A stretch of 64,000 nucleotides of DNA from Massospora cicadina (lineage: Eukaryota; Entomophthoromycota; Entomophthoromycetes; Entomophthorales; Entomophthoraceae): positions 177,342-241,341 of the forward strand of contig JAKSZP010006633.1 in NCBI GenBank assembly GCA_022478985.1, in the 5' to 3' direction. The notes under the pieces are model-generated. The model was not told where the DNA came from. It worked only from the letters and a program-made list of their open reading frames with translations, and searched no databases. The position numbers and the translations under genes are program-made. Below, one piece after another: positions 48,001-59,340 of the stretch. Every line of letters starts with the position of its first letter. Position 1 is the stretch's first letter.

Positions 48001-48549
48001 AGACGATTAAAAGAAACTGCTGAAAAAGCCCTAAATACTTGGAAGTAAATATATTGCAAGGGAAAGAAAGATCGCTTGAATAAAGAAAAATGATATTTGT
48101 AGGCCTTGTTTGAGTCCTTCAATTTTTTAAAATATCTGAGTTCAAGATTGGTAATGTAATCTTTACCCTGATATTGCTTTAATTATTTTTTTAAGGAAAA
48201 GATTCTTTGAGAAATACCTTTATAGAATGAAAGAATGGTCAAAGGTAGCCCTTGTCTGCTACCAGTATAGTCTCTTAATTTATTTAAGGTAGGTTCAGAT
48301 AAGGGTAAAAATTAAATTTGTGGTGGAGTATAAGTTAAACTTTTAACAATACTGTCAGACAATTAAAGTGCACAACTTTTTAGTATGAATGCCCTGGCGC
48401 AAATTACTTTAAATATTACTATTAAATTTGAATATTCTTCTAGGCAAAGGTTTTTAGACCATAGTAATAATTTTACTCCTCATATTCCGCTAAAAACTAT
48501 CTTGAGATGAGGTGTTTGCTTAAACCACCGGTATAATAGGCAAACTGAC
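45092..48549. other. 3.5 kb AT-rich region, no gene recognised
   Basis: Dense stops in all frames, no ORF above 60 codons, no motif, RNA gene or repeat recognised. The start of element F's LTR is somewhere near the right end. Confidence 0.45.
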
Positions 48550-49128
48550 TTGGAAGTCTTGCCACATGCCAGCGAAAATTTTTCATAACTCCTAAGGGAA
48601 AGAAACCTTTTCATAAACCTGGAGAGGGTCCAGAGGAATGAGATAATTTGATCAACTAATCACTGCTTAGGATTTTCAGTAATTGGGTAAACTAACAATG
48701 TGTACAAGATGGCTGATTGGCAGAATTACATTAAAATGCTACCCCACAATTACGTCATCTGCAAGGTCAAATAAACTTTACTAAAACTCCAGTTTGCCAA
48801 GGTGAAAAGTTCTCAGGAGCATTGATGGGCTAATAGGTCATATATCCAAGTCAAGATATTCTATGCCTAACCTAAATTCCCTCAATTCTCACTATTAGCA
48901 TCGAAGGAGCACAGATGCTTAGAAGTAATAGCTTATTAATGGTTTTCTGTATGCTCCCCAGTTTTTTTATAATAACAAAAATTATTGAAAATTCCAAATC
49001 TGGTTTTGGTTTATTATACCCCCATTTAAATTTTATACAGCTGTTGAGAATTTAATACTTCTTTGACTTCTATATTGTTAAAATCCTATGCAACAGAACC
49101 AGCGAGCACATAGTGCCATGATTTAACA
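48550..49128 (+). repeat. 5' LTR of element F (start uncertain)
   Basis: Inferred from the PBS directly after ...ATGATTTAACA at 49128. No second copy is in the window, so the left edge cannot be fixed. Confidence 0.5.
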
Positions 49129-49130
49129 AG

Positions 49131-49148
49131 TGGTGCTCACTACAAGGA
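49131..49148 (+). other. Primer-binding site of F
   Basis: TGGTGCTCACTACAAGGA, two bases after the LTR end; 14 of the first 15 bases fit the consensus of the other elements. Confidence 0.8.
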
Positions 49149-49301
49149 CCCTGTACATCATTTTATAGCTTAAATGGAGGACATTCAATTGAGTAAACTT
49201 TCTACCCATAAGTTGGACTTGAAACAAGGATTGTTGCCCTTAAACAGCGACATCCAGCGCTCTATCACTCTTTAAAAAGCTCTAACAGTGCCCCTCTTCT
49301 A

Positions 49302-49797
49302 ATGCACATTTGGCTGCCCAATGTCCCCTATAAACCCCCATTTAAAGACAAGTTTACCTCAGAAGAGGGTAACATTGCTTCATTTGTATATATCTGCGAA
49401 TATTCCATGGAAGACGCAACTGAACAACAGAAGATCAAGCACATCCTACCTCTTTTGAGTTACATGGCCCAAGAGGTGATGGTTCATCATATGGACACTC
49501 TGAGTACATGGGCCAAGTTAAATAGGCGCTTTTAGCTGAATTCGGCTCAAAGCAGAGCTTAAGCAGGAAAAACAGGCCTTTATGTGCCTTAGTTTGTATG
49601 AAGGAGAACTGGTTACTGCCTTCGCTGATTGGTTCTACCTAGGCGCTAAGATGCTGTTATCATTTTACACATTATATGTTGATGACACTGTTGCTGCTAT
49701 GCTAACTGGTTTGGCTTCTCACTCTTCTTTAGCAATGTATAATCTCTCTGTGAAACACAACTTCCAGACAGTCTGCGACATAAAGGAGGCTCTGTTA
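49302..49797 (+). pseudogene. Gag of element F, first part
   Basis: 49302-49535 reads MHIWLPNVPYKPPFKDKF, then YICEYSMEDATEQQKIKH, aligned with element A gag (GMYKPSFK; YENSMEGATD). After a stop and a frameshift, 49582-49797 continues with SLYEGELVTAFADWFYLGAK and a Leu/Ala-rich segment ending DIKEALL, where RP5 is inserted. This is the capsid-like domain of Ty3 gag. The coding resumes at 51716. Confidence 0.75.
49783..49797 (-). repeat. Target-site duplication of RP5, left copy
   Basis: AAGGAGGCTCTGTTA, one mismatch to 51716-51730. Confidence 0.85.
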
Positions 49798-51715
49798 GTT
49801 TTAAATTTTATCTGAGGTATGTTGACCAGGGGACAGACATTACCAATTAAAAGCAATATAGCCCAAAATAAATGGGGCGACAAAACAAAAGAAATAAAAA
49901 AAACTCCAACCAGGCAGGGAGCGGAATACCGCTAACCCATCATGGCAGAAGGGGAGTGAGGGTCAGGCAGCCCTTCTGCAGGCTTAGCTTTCATTATATA
50001 ATCACAATGGTTGTAATGGCAGACTAATTCTGAGAATCAGGGCGTTGGGGCATCAGCATGATGGGGTTGAAGGAGGTTGAAATATTGGTTACTTACCTCA
50101 AGTTCAGCCTGGAAGACAGCCTCAACTAATTCTGAAACATGATTTTCAGCTTGAAGGTGGGCATCCAGGAGATGGCCAAAAAGCTATATCTTTCCAGGTG
50201 ACCTTAGAAGATGGGTTGAATTCTTCTAGTTTCGCAACATGAATAACCATGTAATTGGCTTCAGTGGCCAATTGGGTGATTCCTCCTGTGCTGCTTCATG
50301 GAAATCAAGGGGGAAGTCAATTTTACTCAGCGCTTGATGGAATTGATCAACTGATTGTGCCACTGATTTGTGCAGGAGTCAATGGGGAGAGGTCACAGCT
50401 GCTAAGGCAAGCTGGTGGTCACTTTGGTAGGGGATGGCATTGGGTTTAGGAGCAAAGCGTTTGGGTGAGAGGGTTTTGTCAAAAAAATAATTATAAAGTT
50501 CAGCCCATTCATAATCATCCATACCAAGACTTTCACCAGATTTCTTATTTGTTATAATTTTACTTGATTCATCAACCTCATCTAATAGGTTAAGTATTTT
50601 GATTCATGAGAATAGTGGAGGCCGAAATTGGGCGGGTGGTAGAAGGTGAATGGGTGGATGCTTGGGTGTGAATGGTGGTCCAAACCTGACTCTGAAAGGC
50701 TGGGTTGAATTTAAGTAGGTGGGTGTGGTCAAAGGTTTTGGTGGTGGAGTTTTCCCACTCTGGCACCGTGGGCTCATGTGGGGGCTGGTAGGGGGCAACT
50801 AAAGACCCCATTCTAACTCCACTGAAAAGTGTACAGAAGCCGCATCAGAGGAAGTTGCTTGGGGGCAGTTTTTTTAGAATAGTTGAACCCAAAACAAAGG
50901 GGACAAATTTGGTAACCATTACCAATGTGAGCCCAAAAGAAATGCTCTGGTGCTGCTGTGATGCAAGAATGGGTGAAATTGTTGGGCTATAATGAATTTA
51001 TGTGGGATTATGATGGCAGTGGCGCGAGGGGCAGCAAGGCTTTTTGAACTAGAAGGAACAGTGAAGTCGAGGTTGTGTTGAGTTCCATAAGTCAAAATCC
51101 CCACCAGCAACTGTTCATACAGAATTTGGGGTTGGGAGGTGTGAAGGGAGGGACGCAAAAAGACATTACCATTGTGGTGTCAGAAGGGAGGCAAGTACAG
51201 GTAGTAGGGTCAGGAGTGTTTTTGTAAAATTAGGGGAGTTGCAGCCGCTGTTGCAGCGTCCTCCTCTGTCTGGAAGCCTATGTCAAAATAGCCCTTAAAA
51301 GGGCGGAAATCAATAAAGCCAGCTGGTGTAAAGGAAGCAATGCTAGTTCAATTATTGATTTGTCAGCATATGGGAATAAATACTCATTGTTGGCATGGAG
51401 GCAAAATCAAATATGGGAACGGGGAAGGGCAAGAGGATGGGGCAAGAAGGGTGGATTCATGCAAGGTGGAGCGCTAAGTCCCATGGGGGGACAAATCAGC
51501 TGGAAGAGGTCAGTGGGCTAAATGAGCCCATCTGAACAATTTTCCCGCAGGGTGAAAAACGTTAGGTGGTGGAGAACCGCTGCCCCACACTGGAGCATCA
51601 GGCGGTGGATCTGAGAGAATCCTTTGGAAAATGGATGTGACCAGATGGCGGTGTTTTAAATAAACTTTTTAAGGAAATTTGCTTGAAAGTGAGATTGAGA
51701 GGAAAGAAAAAAGTC
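49798..51715 (-). mobile_element. RP5: full-length RP retroposon in F
   Basis: 1918 bp on the minus strand between 15-bp duplications (14/15). The 5' end (at 51715) aligns with RP1's 5' end (both start with a TTTC-rich leader followed by CAA/GCAAATTT-like sequence). Protein parts are in the same order: globular part (50919-51158: SQPQILYEQLLVGILTYG, DFTVPSS), decayed zinc knuckle at 50864-50905 (CPLCFGFNYSKK), long Pro/Ser/Thr-rich middle (50590-50811), C-terminal part near 50100-50160 (AENHVSELVEAV, HHADAPTP). The 3' UTR differs from RP1's and ends with GGTAATGTCTGTCCCCTGG and an A-rich tail. No RT. A different subfamily from RP1. Confidence 0.83.
50090..51640 (-). pseudogene. RP5 ORF: CCHC-type protein, divergent
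   Basis: Broken copy of the same ORF as in RP1. The globular part matches RP1 over about 60 residues, including the LTYGTQ.. versus IYGAD.. and FTVPSS versus FVVPNE segments. The knuckle keeps CPLC but its His is Tyr and the last Cys is Ala. The middle is strongly enriched in Pro, His and Thr. The function is unknown; an RNA-binding LINE ORF1-like role is only an inference. Confidence 0.62.
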
Positions 51716-51730
51716 AAGGAGGCTCTATTA
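51716..51730 (-). repeat. Target-site duplication of RP5, right copy
   Basis: AAGGAGGCTCTATTA; the F reading frame (KEALL) is repeated here and continues rightwards. Confidence 0.85.
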
Positions 51731-53450
51731 TATGTAGCCGATTTTCATACAGTTGAGACTACTTAAGGAGTTATGGCGAAACCTCAAGTCCTAACCAATG
51801 AGATTTTTAAATGAAGTCCATAGGACGGATGCTAAGGCGACCCCCATGAATCCACTTGCGCCTGTTTGCTCCTTAAACCTGCTCCTTCAGTGTGACTCAA
51901 ACCAGATATCCCACCAACCAATAAGTCTAAGACTCCCAATCCAACAATCAAATCACTCACACTAAAGCTCATGGAAGTTGTAAGTCTCCTCCAACTAAAG
52001 TGGTAGTTGCACTCCCTAAGGGCATCCCTGGCACCAAGAAAGGGCACGTTGCCAATACCTGTTGTAGAAAGATAGCAAACCACCCTGCCGTGCCCAGCTC
52101 TAACTTTCCTCATATCACTCCTCGACCTGCATAGATAACACCTGGTTGACAAATCTGAAAGGTTTTATGAGGATGTAGGACACTACGTCCTTGCCGCCCC
52201 AGTTGAGATAAAAATACTGGACCAGCTAAACCCTGAGAGAGTAAATAAGGCCTTGATAACTAATGACACCTACTTTAGCCAAGTCTGATATGCTCTGAGG
52301 TATTTATATTGCTTATGATGCTGTCCAGTTCTTCGCCTTGTTGATCCGCCCTATTCACAATATTATAATCAACAATCCATTAAAGATATTTACTTGAAAC
52401 TTAAAAATTTACTCTACTTTCCGTCTAAAGGAGGTTATCAGCTCTCCCCCTAATTTTGAGAGACTGTAACTCAAGTGGAAGTACTCGTCAACAAGGTACA
52501 GGTTTTGGACACCTTTGACACTGGTTCTACAATCAATGTAAACTCTTCCAAAATACCAAGAAGATAAAGTTGACGCCTAACTTAGAGGTACTCTCAAGAG
52601 TATGGAACTGCAGGTCCCGATGCACACGCGCTTTTGGGGCCTACTCCTCTTTACCTATCAGACTTGGAAAGCTTATCCTCACGGTACCTGCTGTGGCCTT
52701 GGAGAGCACTCATTATGATAAGCTTATTAGCACTCAATTCATGATTAAGTACAATGGAATCATCACCCTGAAACAGGATTACTCTCCCTTCTCAACTTTG
52801 AGGTTCATCTAGTTTTAAACAATAAGGAACCTATCAAAAAAGTATATTTCATCTTACCATCTAGTACTAAAAAAAAGAATACTTCATCTTGGTTGAGGAC
52901 CCATCATCTGCTCTATTGCTGCTCTACACAACATTTCAGCGCAATACAAAAAAGTTTTATGAGTCGGTTGATGCTTCAAAAGACATTTTTATTTTATGCT
53001 TCAGATGAAGTTAATTAAGTCCGGGGAACAACAAGTGATTGACACCAAAAATTACTTTGCAAATCCCCTGGAACATCCTATTCCACATTACAAGTATTGA
53101 TTAAACTAGTCATCTAGAGCCCCAAGTACTGCCTGGAGTGCTTTATCCTGCCTACCAGCGACCTTTTAATACTCTTCTGGGAAATCTTACCAAGAAGGGA
53201 TTTACTTTAAAAAGCACCAGGAGATAGGAAAAGGTCTGTAATTCATCTTGACAATATTGAAATTTTTACTGAATTGAGTCTATGTCAGAGATGAGCCTAG
53301 CTACTGATAAAATGCTATGTGCTCTTCCTGAAGTTCATATTTCAGATGAACTAAACTCAGGTGAGCTTGAAGAAGTTTACTCCTTGTTGGATTCATACAG
53401 TGACCTCTTATCTTTATCTGATCATGAAATTGGTCACATGAAGGATTGAA
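51731..53450 (+). pseudogene. Gag end and protease of element F
   Basis: Plus-strand continuation after RP5: frames with KPQVLTNEIFK, KLMEVVSLLQLKW, KSERFYEDVGHYVLAAPVEI. Then the protease active site LDTFDTGSTINVNSSKI at about 52508-52558, with an intact DTG triplet at 52517-52525. A second conserved part is at 52570-52812. Stops and frameshifts throughout. The minus-strand 106-codon ORF 51832-52152 overlaps and looks like a shadow. Confidence 0.62.
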
Positions 53451-54237
53451 GTTACACAAGTGATGTTAGTGATTCCAGTCCTAATCTATCTAAATTTAAC
53501 CGTAAGTCAAAGGTCAAAGAGCAACTAATGAAGATGGACCCAAAGCAACTTCTTGATGATAGGTTTCTATTTCCCTCTTAAAGCCCTTGGGCTTTTCCTT
53601 TATTACTCATTAAAAAGGAGAGTGGAAATAATTGGGTAGTTATCAACTTCCAAAAAATGACCACTCTCACTATAGATAGCCAATATCCCATTCTACTAGT
53701 CAATGATGGGCTTCAAAAATCTATGGATTTAAATTCTTATTAGCTATGGATCTAGCTAGCGGATACTAACAGATGGACCTCTCACCTCAAGATCAGGAGA
53801 ATTGCTCCCTTATTTGCAGTGAAGGTCTGTTTTAGCCTACCTGGTTACCCCAGGGGTTGTGCAATGTGCCCGCCTCATTACAACGTGTTGTGGAGCATAT
53901 CCTACGTGATCCTAAGCTGAGTTGCGTGATAATCTATCTTGTTGACATCACATTTTTTTAAAAAAAATAATGCGCATCTTACTCAAATAAAGGAAGTATT
54001 CCAGCGCTTTCGTGCATCTAACTTTATGTTAAAACTTTCCAATGTACCTTATTCCAATAGAGACTAAAATCTTTTGGCCATGTCATCTCACAAAAGGGAA
54101 TTCACCCCTTATAAGATAATATGTAAACCATATCCAGATGCCTCCGCCCCAAAACCAGCGAGATATCCAGGTCTTTCTCAGTATTATGTTATACTATCTT
54201 AAATTCATCCCCAAGTTCACTCTGCTCATAGAGTTTA
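53451..54237 (+). pseudogene. Reverse transcriptase of element F
   Basis: MDPKQLLDDRFLFPS and SPWAFPLLLIKKESG (53535-53625), then NNWVVINFQKM; later IIYLVDITFF near 53930-53960, where the first Asp of the YxDD box is Val; FQRFRASNFMLKLSN at about 54000-54045. Frameshifts separate the pieces. Confidence 0.75.
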
Positions 54238-54760
54238 TTGTTAGCCTATTGGCGAAAAATACTCATTTTTCTTGAGGGTGCTGAACAGAAATCTGCGTTT
54301 GAGACGTTAACTAATTGCTCTAAAAACGCTCCCTCTTACGCCACCCCAACTATGGTAAACTTTTCCTTCTGTTTACTGATGTCCTCTGATCATTCCATGG
54401 GAGATATCTTGGCCCAATTGGATGAAAACGGCGTGTATCAACCCATGTCATACTTCAGAATGATGTTGTCAAAGGCTCAAAGCAACTACAGACCAATTAG
54501 AAGGAGTGCAAGCTATCTTACTAGCCATGAAATACTACCTCTCCTTTCTGTATGGAACCACATTCACCGTGGTTACTGACCACGCCTCCATGGAATGACT
54601 CCAAATATGAAGAATCCAACTGGACGTTTGTATCATTGGGCCCTAAAGCTCCAACATTATGATATGAAGATTGAGCACTGGCGTGAGCTTATAATATGAT
54701 TGCCAATGGTTTGACTTGCTTACCTGTTCTTCATTTAAATAATAGTGAAGATGATAGGTT
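54238..54760 (+). pseudogene. RNase H region of element F
   Basis: 54238-54579 is open: FSFCLLMSSDHSMGDILAQL carries the RNase H start (expected Asp not in place), then GVYQPMSYFRMMLSKAQSNY. The alternative frame gives AILLAMKYYLSFLYG and FTVVTDHASM (54510-54590). Confidence 0.72.
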
Positions 54761-55515
54761 GCATGACCTCCTTATGGCCCCTGACGCCTAGGGCGATGAA
54801 GATGACCCCATTAAGAAAATGAAAGCAAGATACTCTTGCTTTACTAAGATAGAGAGCGAAAAGTTATACAAGCTGAAAGGGTTCAACTGGCCTCCTTTTC
54901 TTCTACCCTCATAATGAGTACATGCCATCCTATAAGGTTCACTCTACTTTAGGAACGGCGGGGTAAAAAAATTTTATGAGTGGTGTGAAGTTCCTAGGAT
55001 CACTCGCTTGATAACTATAACCTGCATGCTTAATTGGGACGAAGTTTTGTAGATTGATCCACAATTTTGCCAGTGGCTTATGGTACTCTGACTGTTCAGA
55101 AACTCAATAGGCAGATTAGAAATAGCCCCAACTCTTCTGGCCGATTTTTGGCATAATCTTTTCGAACATAATTAGGAACTTCTTCTAAGGCAGGTTTCAA
55201 TACAAGCTTTGCTTTCAGCTTGTCAACAATTATCCAAAGGAAAGACTCTGATAAAACCAGGAAAAGGATAAAATAAAATAACTTTTATTAACGGATATTT
55301 TATTGATAATCAGTTATTAGGCCAGGCGCTAGTATTTATAACTCTAGGGCATCTCCTGGCCACATTTGAGCACGCAGGTCAATAGATATTTTACCACCTC
55401 AGTTCATCCCTTGAACCGATATGATTGGGACCTAATCTTATATTTATTAGTGGCAAAATACTCTCAAAATTGGGAGGATTTCAGGGACAAAAATTGTGGT
55501 AAAAACATGCATTAT
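54761..55515 (+). pseudogene. Start of integrase of element F, cut by E
   Basis: Weak fragments: NGYFIDNQLLGQALVF and GHLLATFEHAG (55300-55370), possibly the His pair of the zinc-binding domain, then NCGKNMHYCP near 55490 as possible Cys pair. The core is missing; reading ends at E's LTR. Identification rests mainly on position. Confidence 0.45.
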
Positions 55516-56083
55516 TGTCCTATGATTTTCTTGATTTGAGTTTCATCATACTGGTGAAGAAACACACCTTCTGTGAAATTTTTGCATCGATTAAAGTAGA
55601 TGATATACCCCTAATTGGGACGTCGGCAGGCCTCTCTCTCAATAGCACTAGGTACTCCCTTTTTGGTGGTCCATGTGCAAGTGCTATCATGCTGATTACA
55701 CAATTTACATATTAATTTCACCATAGGGTGGTAAATTGATTGCTTTTTCATTCTTCTGATAGTCCATGAGATTTTTAAACGTTAACTTCAGGTCATTCCT
55801 GAACAATTAGGTATATTAGTTAGTTGATTATGTTCCTGATAATTAAAAACAATTGCTGAGGTTTGATACATAGATAATCAGCCATAATGTGCAAGTGTAT
55901 TCAGCCCAAGTTTATTTATAAAGTACTTGATTGAATTAACGTTGAGATATTTGGCCCAAACCAAGTATTTGCAATAGGCTTTAAGGTGAACGTTAAGGCA
56001 TTAGCTTGAGTATTGAAAGGATATTTATCCTGATCTGATGATTGTCAAAGGTTTATTCTTTAGTCAACCACCAGAATCTGACA
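55516..56083 (-). repeat. 3' LTR of element E (left edge uncertain)
   Basis: The right edge is fixed: minus strand GGGGGACT then TGTCAGATTCTGG, similar to D's TGTCACGATTCTG. The left edge is a TG at 55516, where element F stops. The partner LTR is outside the window. Confidence 0.6.
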
Positions 56084-56086
56084 AGT

Positions 56087-56091
56087 CCCCC
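56087..56091. repeat. Target-site duplication of D, left copy
   Basis: CCCCC before D's left LTR; CCCCC also follows D at 62179-62183. It lies in E's polypurine tract, so low complexity weakens it, but E's PPT is completed on both sides. Confidence 0.7.
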
Positions 56092-56651
56092 TGTTATGAA
56101 CTTGGCGGTCTTAATAGATACCCGGCGGATTTTGCACAGGGTTTGACCCACTGAGCAATCAGGACCAACAATATGATGATCGTTGTCTGCAAAACAACAG
56201 TATAAACTTAAAATAAATATGGAGCACTTGCTCCCACAACCTCTTTTTCTTAAATATACCTAATACTGCGGATTCTTCTCTATTTTGCTTTTTCTTAACT
56301 CACTCAACAACAAACTTCTTTTAATCGCCCATCTCGCTTATATTACAGCGGCTTGGACGATACCACTCTCATAGCTTAGACTATTCAGTTCCACCAATTC
56401 TCCTTGTTTTGGCTGGTTATTCTCTAATTTGATATTGCCCTAATTGTAGGCGATTTAATTTGTATTTGTCAAATGTCAACATCGCCTTATTTAGAGGCGA
56501 TCCAATAATAAAACCATTATATCCAATAAATTCCATTAATCTTAATATCACCTCATCTTGAGGCACTCAAATACTCAATCTGATGTCATTTTTAGCGGAT
56601 TGCGCCCTAGCTGTCCCATGATTATCATCCAGTCATATCAGAATCGTGACA
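56092..56651 (-). repeat. 3' LTR of element D
   Basis: 560 bp direct repeat of 61618-62178; long identical blocks include GATTTTGCACAGGGTTTGAC and CTGGTTATTCTCTAATTT. Confidence 0.95.
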
Positions 56652-56667
56652 TTACCCCCTCCTTGAC
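56652..56667 (-). other. Polypurine tract of D
   Basis: Minus strand GTCAAGGAGGGGGTAA directly before TGTCACG. Confidence 0.82.
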
Positions 56668-56681
56668 TGGACGTAAAATTC

Positions 56682-57900
56682 CTATTGCTTGTATGGTTGG
56701 AGGAACTCTTCGTGCACTTGGTTAATGATCCATCTACTTGCGGGATCCTTGATGGTATAAGCATCAGCCCCAGTTTTCTCTATAACTTCAAACGGGCCAG
56801 TCCAAATACTGGCCAGCTTGTGTCTCTGCCAGAATCCATTTTGGTCATGGAAGAGAACCATATCGCCATCTTTGAATGTCACTAGCCCGCTATGACGTAC
56901 CTGATTGGTGGCCTGATTCCTAATCTTCTTGGCTAAGCTGAAGGAATATGCTTTGGTTTGCAGTCTGATCATAATGTTTGTGAGGTTTGTCAAGTAGTGG
57001 AGGGTTCCATTCCACCATTGTCTTCTACACACAAACAAAGTAACGCCGGAAAGGCTTGATATCAGTTATACAGTAATTGGAAGGGACTCTTCCCCGTGGC
57101 AAAATTATAACTAATGTTATAGGCAAACACGGCAGTGGAAAGAAGAGAACTCCAATCAGAAGGGCGATCCGTTACTAATTTTTGTAGTATGTTCACCAAA
57201 GTTCTATTCACCCGTTTAACCATTCCATTAGACTCAGGGTGGTATAGGGTCATCAGAACTCTGCGGATACCCATAAGCTCATTCAGTTTGGGGAAGATGT
57301 GCGAAGTAAAGTTGGCTCTGTTATCAGTGAGAATGAACTGAGGGCATCCATGGCTCTGAATAATGCATTCCATAACAAACTTGGCCACTGTAACTGCTCC
57401 CAAATCCCGTATTGCCCTTGCCTCAACCCACCGGGTCAGGTGGTTGATAGCCACCAGAATGTACTTACACCAGTTAGCTCCTGTTGGCAAGGGACCAACA
57501 ACAATGATAGAGACTGTATGCCAAGCAAAATTAGGTTTCACCAACTGGTATGAAGTCTTATGGCGGAATGGCTTCTCCACTTGGCACTGATGTCAACAGG
57601 AAATGGTTTTGAGCACATCAAAGTTCATACTTTCCCAATAGTACCGAGGGCGCAACAACTCCATTGTCTTGCGCACCCCACCATGTCCAACTGCCTTGTG
57701 GGCGCTCATAATAATTCCTGGCCGTGCTGAGAGTCGCGGAAATTCACCATAGAATTGATAATCCTCTTATACAATTCTCCATTCTGTTAGAAGGTATTTG
57801 TTCACATTTCATCCAATGCTTTAATCACTTGGGGCGGTTCATCATTGTACTTCCCGCTGAGAATTTTGTCAAACATTGTATCACTTATATCTTCTGTAAC
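56682..57900 (-). pseudogene. Integrase of element D
   Basis: 57062-57580 is a 172-codon open frame with the core: first catalytic site ILVAINHLTRW (Asp read as Asn, 57443-57445), second ILTDNRANF (intact), third SNGMVKRVNRTL (Glu read as Lys), then FAYNISYNFATGKSPFQLL. After a stop, 56682-57038 gives the C-terminal GPFEVIEKTGADAYTI module ending FLQPYKQ 30 bp from the LTR. Zinc-binding HH/CC wording lies near 57590-57680. Both catalytic changes are G-to-A. It joins cDNA to host DNA when intact; this copy cannot. Confidence 0.85.
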
Positions 57901-58500
57901 TGCAATTGTTGGTAATCTTGATAAGCAATTGGCGTTTTGGTGCTTTGCTCCTGGGTGATGAAGAATTTTAAAGTTATAAGCTTGCAGCTTAAGAGCCCAT
58001 CAGGCTAGCCGCCCCTCAGACTCTTTCAAGTTTTGCAACTAGTGCAACGATGCATGACTCGTTACAACCTTAATTTTACTCCGTGCAAGTAGAAACAGAA
58101 CTGCTTATATGCATAAATTACCACTAAAAACTTTCACTTGGTTAAGGTGTAGTTTCATTCATGGCAATTCAAGCTACGACTGCAGTACCCCACCGGGTGC
58201 TCCTCTCCCTCATCGTCCTTCTGAGACAGGACCGCCCCAACAGCAGAAAGCGATGCATCTGTCTGCACTATAGATTCCTTATTAAATTTAGGGTAGCGTA
58301 ACACGGGCGCACTAATTAGCGCCATTCAAAGTGTATCAAAGGCACATTGGCGCTGTTCTGTCCATTTAAACGTAACATCCTCCTTTAGTAGCTCAAACAG
58401 TAGACCTCCAATGTAACTGGAATTGGGTATGAAGCGTCAGTAACAACCCACCATCCCCAAAAACACCTGAATGTCCCGTTTACTAACTGGCTTAGTCATC
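57901..58500 (-). pseudogene. RNase H region of element D
   Basis: ESIVQTDASLSAVGAVLSQK at 58220-58276 preserves the RNase H start with its Asp; HPVGYCSRSL-like and VTSHASLH-like pieces follow to about 58040, and an NANCLSRLPT-like end is near 57910-57940. Small frameshifts. Confidence 0.8.
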
Positions 58501-59340
58501 TTTTGGATAGCCTCTACCTTGGCGGGTTGGGTCTCAGCCCAGTTGCATCCACCACAAAACCGAGGTACTCTAACTGATCCTTGAAGAAATGACATTTCCG
58601 AGGCTTGATTTTGATATTGGCCTCAGCCAGTTGCCGAAATACCTCTTCCAAATGGGTAAGGTGTTCAGTGAATGTGCGAAAGAAGACATTAATATCATCA
58701 AGATACATGAGTACACATGAAAGCTTCAAATCGCCCAAAATGGTGTCCATTGCTCGTTGGAATGTAGCTGGGGCATTACATAGCCCTTGCGGCATCCAAA
58801 TTAGCTGGAAAAGCCGTTTGGATGTGATTATGGCGCATTTTTCTTGTTCTGCCGCTGGCAACTCAATTTTCCAATAGCTGGATATCAAGTCAATTGCCTA
58901 GAAGTAGTGGGCTCCATATAGCTGATCCAGCGCATCATCAATCCGCGGCAGAGGATATGAGTCTTTTTTGGTGACACCATTGAGCTTCTGGTAGTTGATT
59001 ACTACGCGGTTAGTACCATCCTTCCTTTTAACAATTAGGACAGGTGAAGCCCATGGACTCTTAGATGGTTCGAGCATTCCCTGCTCTAGCAGCTTGTCAA
59101 TCTCCTCAGTGACAACCTCTTAGTGGCCCTTGATTGGCGGATTGGCTGAGACCTAATGGGTGGACGATCCCCAGTGTCCAGTCTGTGAACCCCCTTGAGC
59201 GCACCCCAAATCATAATTGTCAGCCACAAAAACCTCTTTATTACTTGAAATAAAGCTTCCACCTGAGCCTTCTGATCTTTGGATAACCCAGATAATTTCT
59301 CCCGTGGTACAACCACCATTGCACCAAGATGCAGTTCGAT
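58501..59340 (-). pseudogene. Reverse transcriptase of element D
   Basis: 58514-58888 is a 124-codon open frame: YWKIELPAAEQEKCAII, WMPQGLCNAPATFQRAMD, LMYLDDINVFFRTF with an intact YLDD at 58694-58705, FRQLAEANIKIKPRKCHF, LEYLGFVVDATG. Fingers lie at 58900-59320 with several stops (DRPPIRSQPIRQ, EIDKL-like). Best-preserved catalytic RT box in the window. Confidence 0.87.

Larger units (their letters stand above)
48550..55515 (+). mobile_element. Ty3/gypsy element F, 5' part
   Basis: The LTR end at 49128 is followed by a PBS (49131-49148), gag, protease, RT, RNase H and the start of integrase, all on the plus strand. RP5 splits gag (49798-51715). At 55515 the reading stops at the edge of E's LTR, so E seems inserted and the rest of F should lie beyond 64000. 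Gag is related to that of element A. The 5' LTR start is not determined; 48550 is a guess from typical LTR length. Confidence 0.7.

Noticed and set aside
51832..52152. 106-codon minus-strand ORF rich in Gly, Arg and Ser
   Set aside because: It overlaps the plus-strand gag/protease coding of element F in the opposite direction and is best explained as a shadow frame.
57135..57590. Several overlapping plus-strand ORFs of 68-84 codons
   Set aside because: All lie opposite the integrase frame of D and are shadows.
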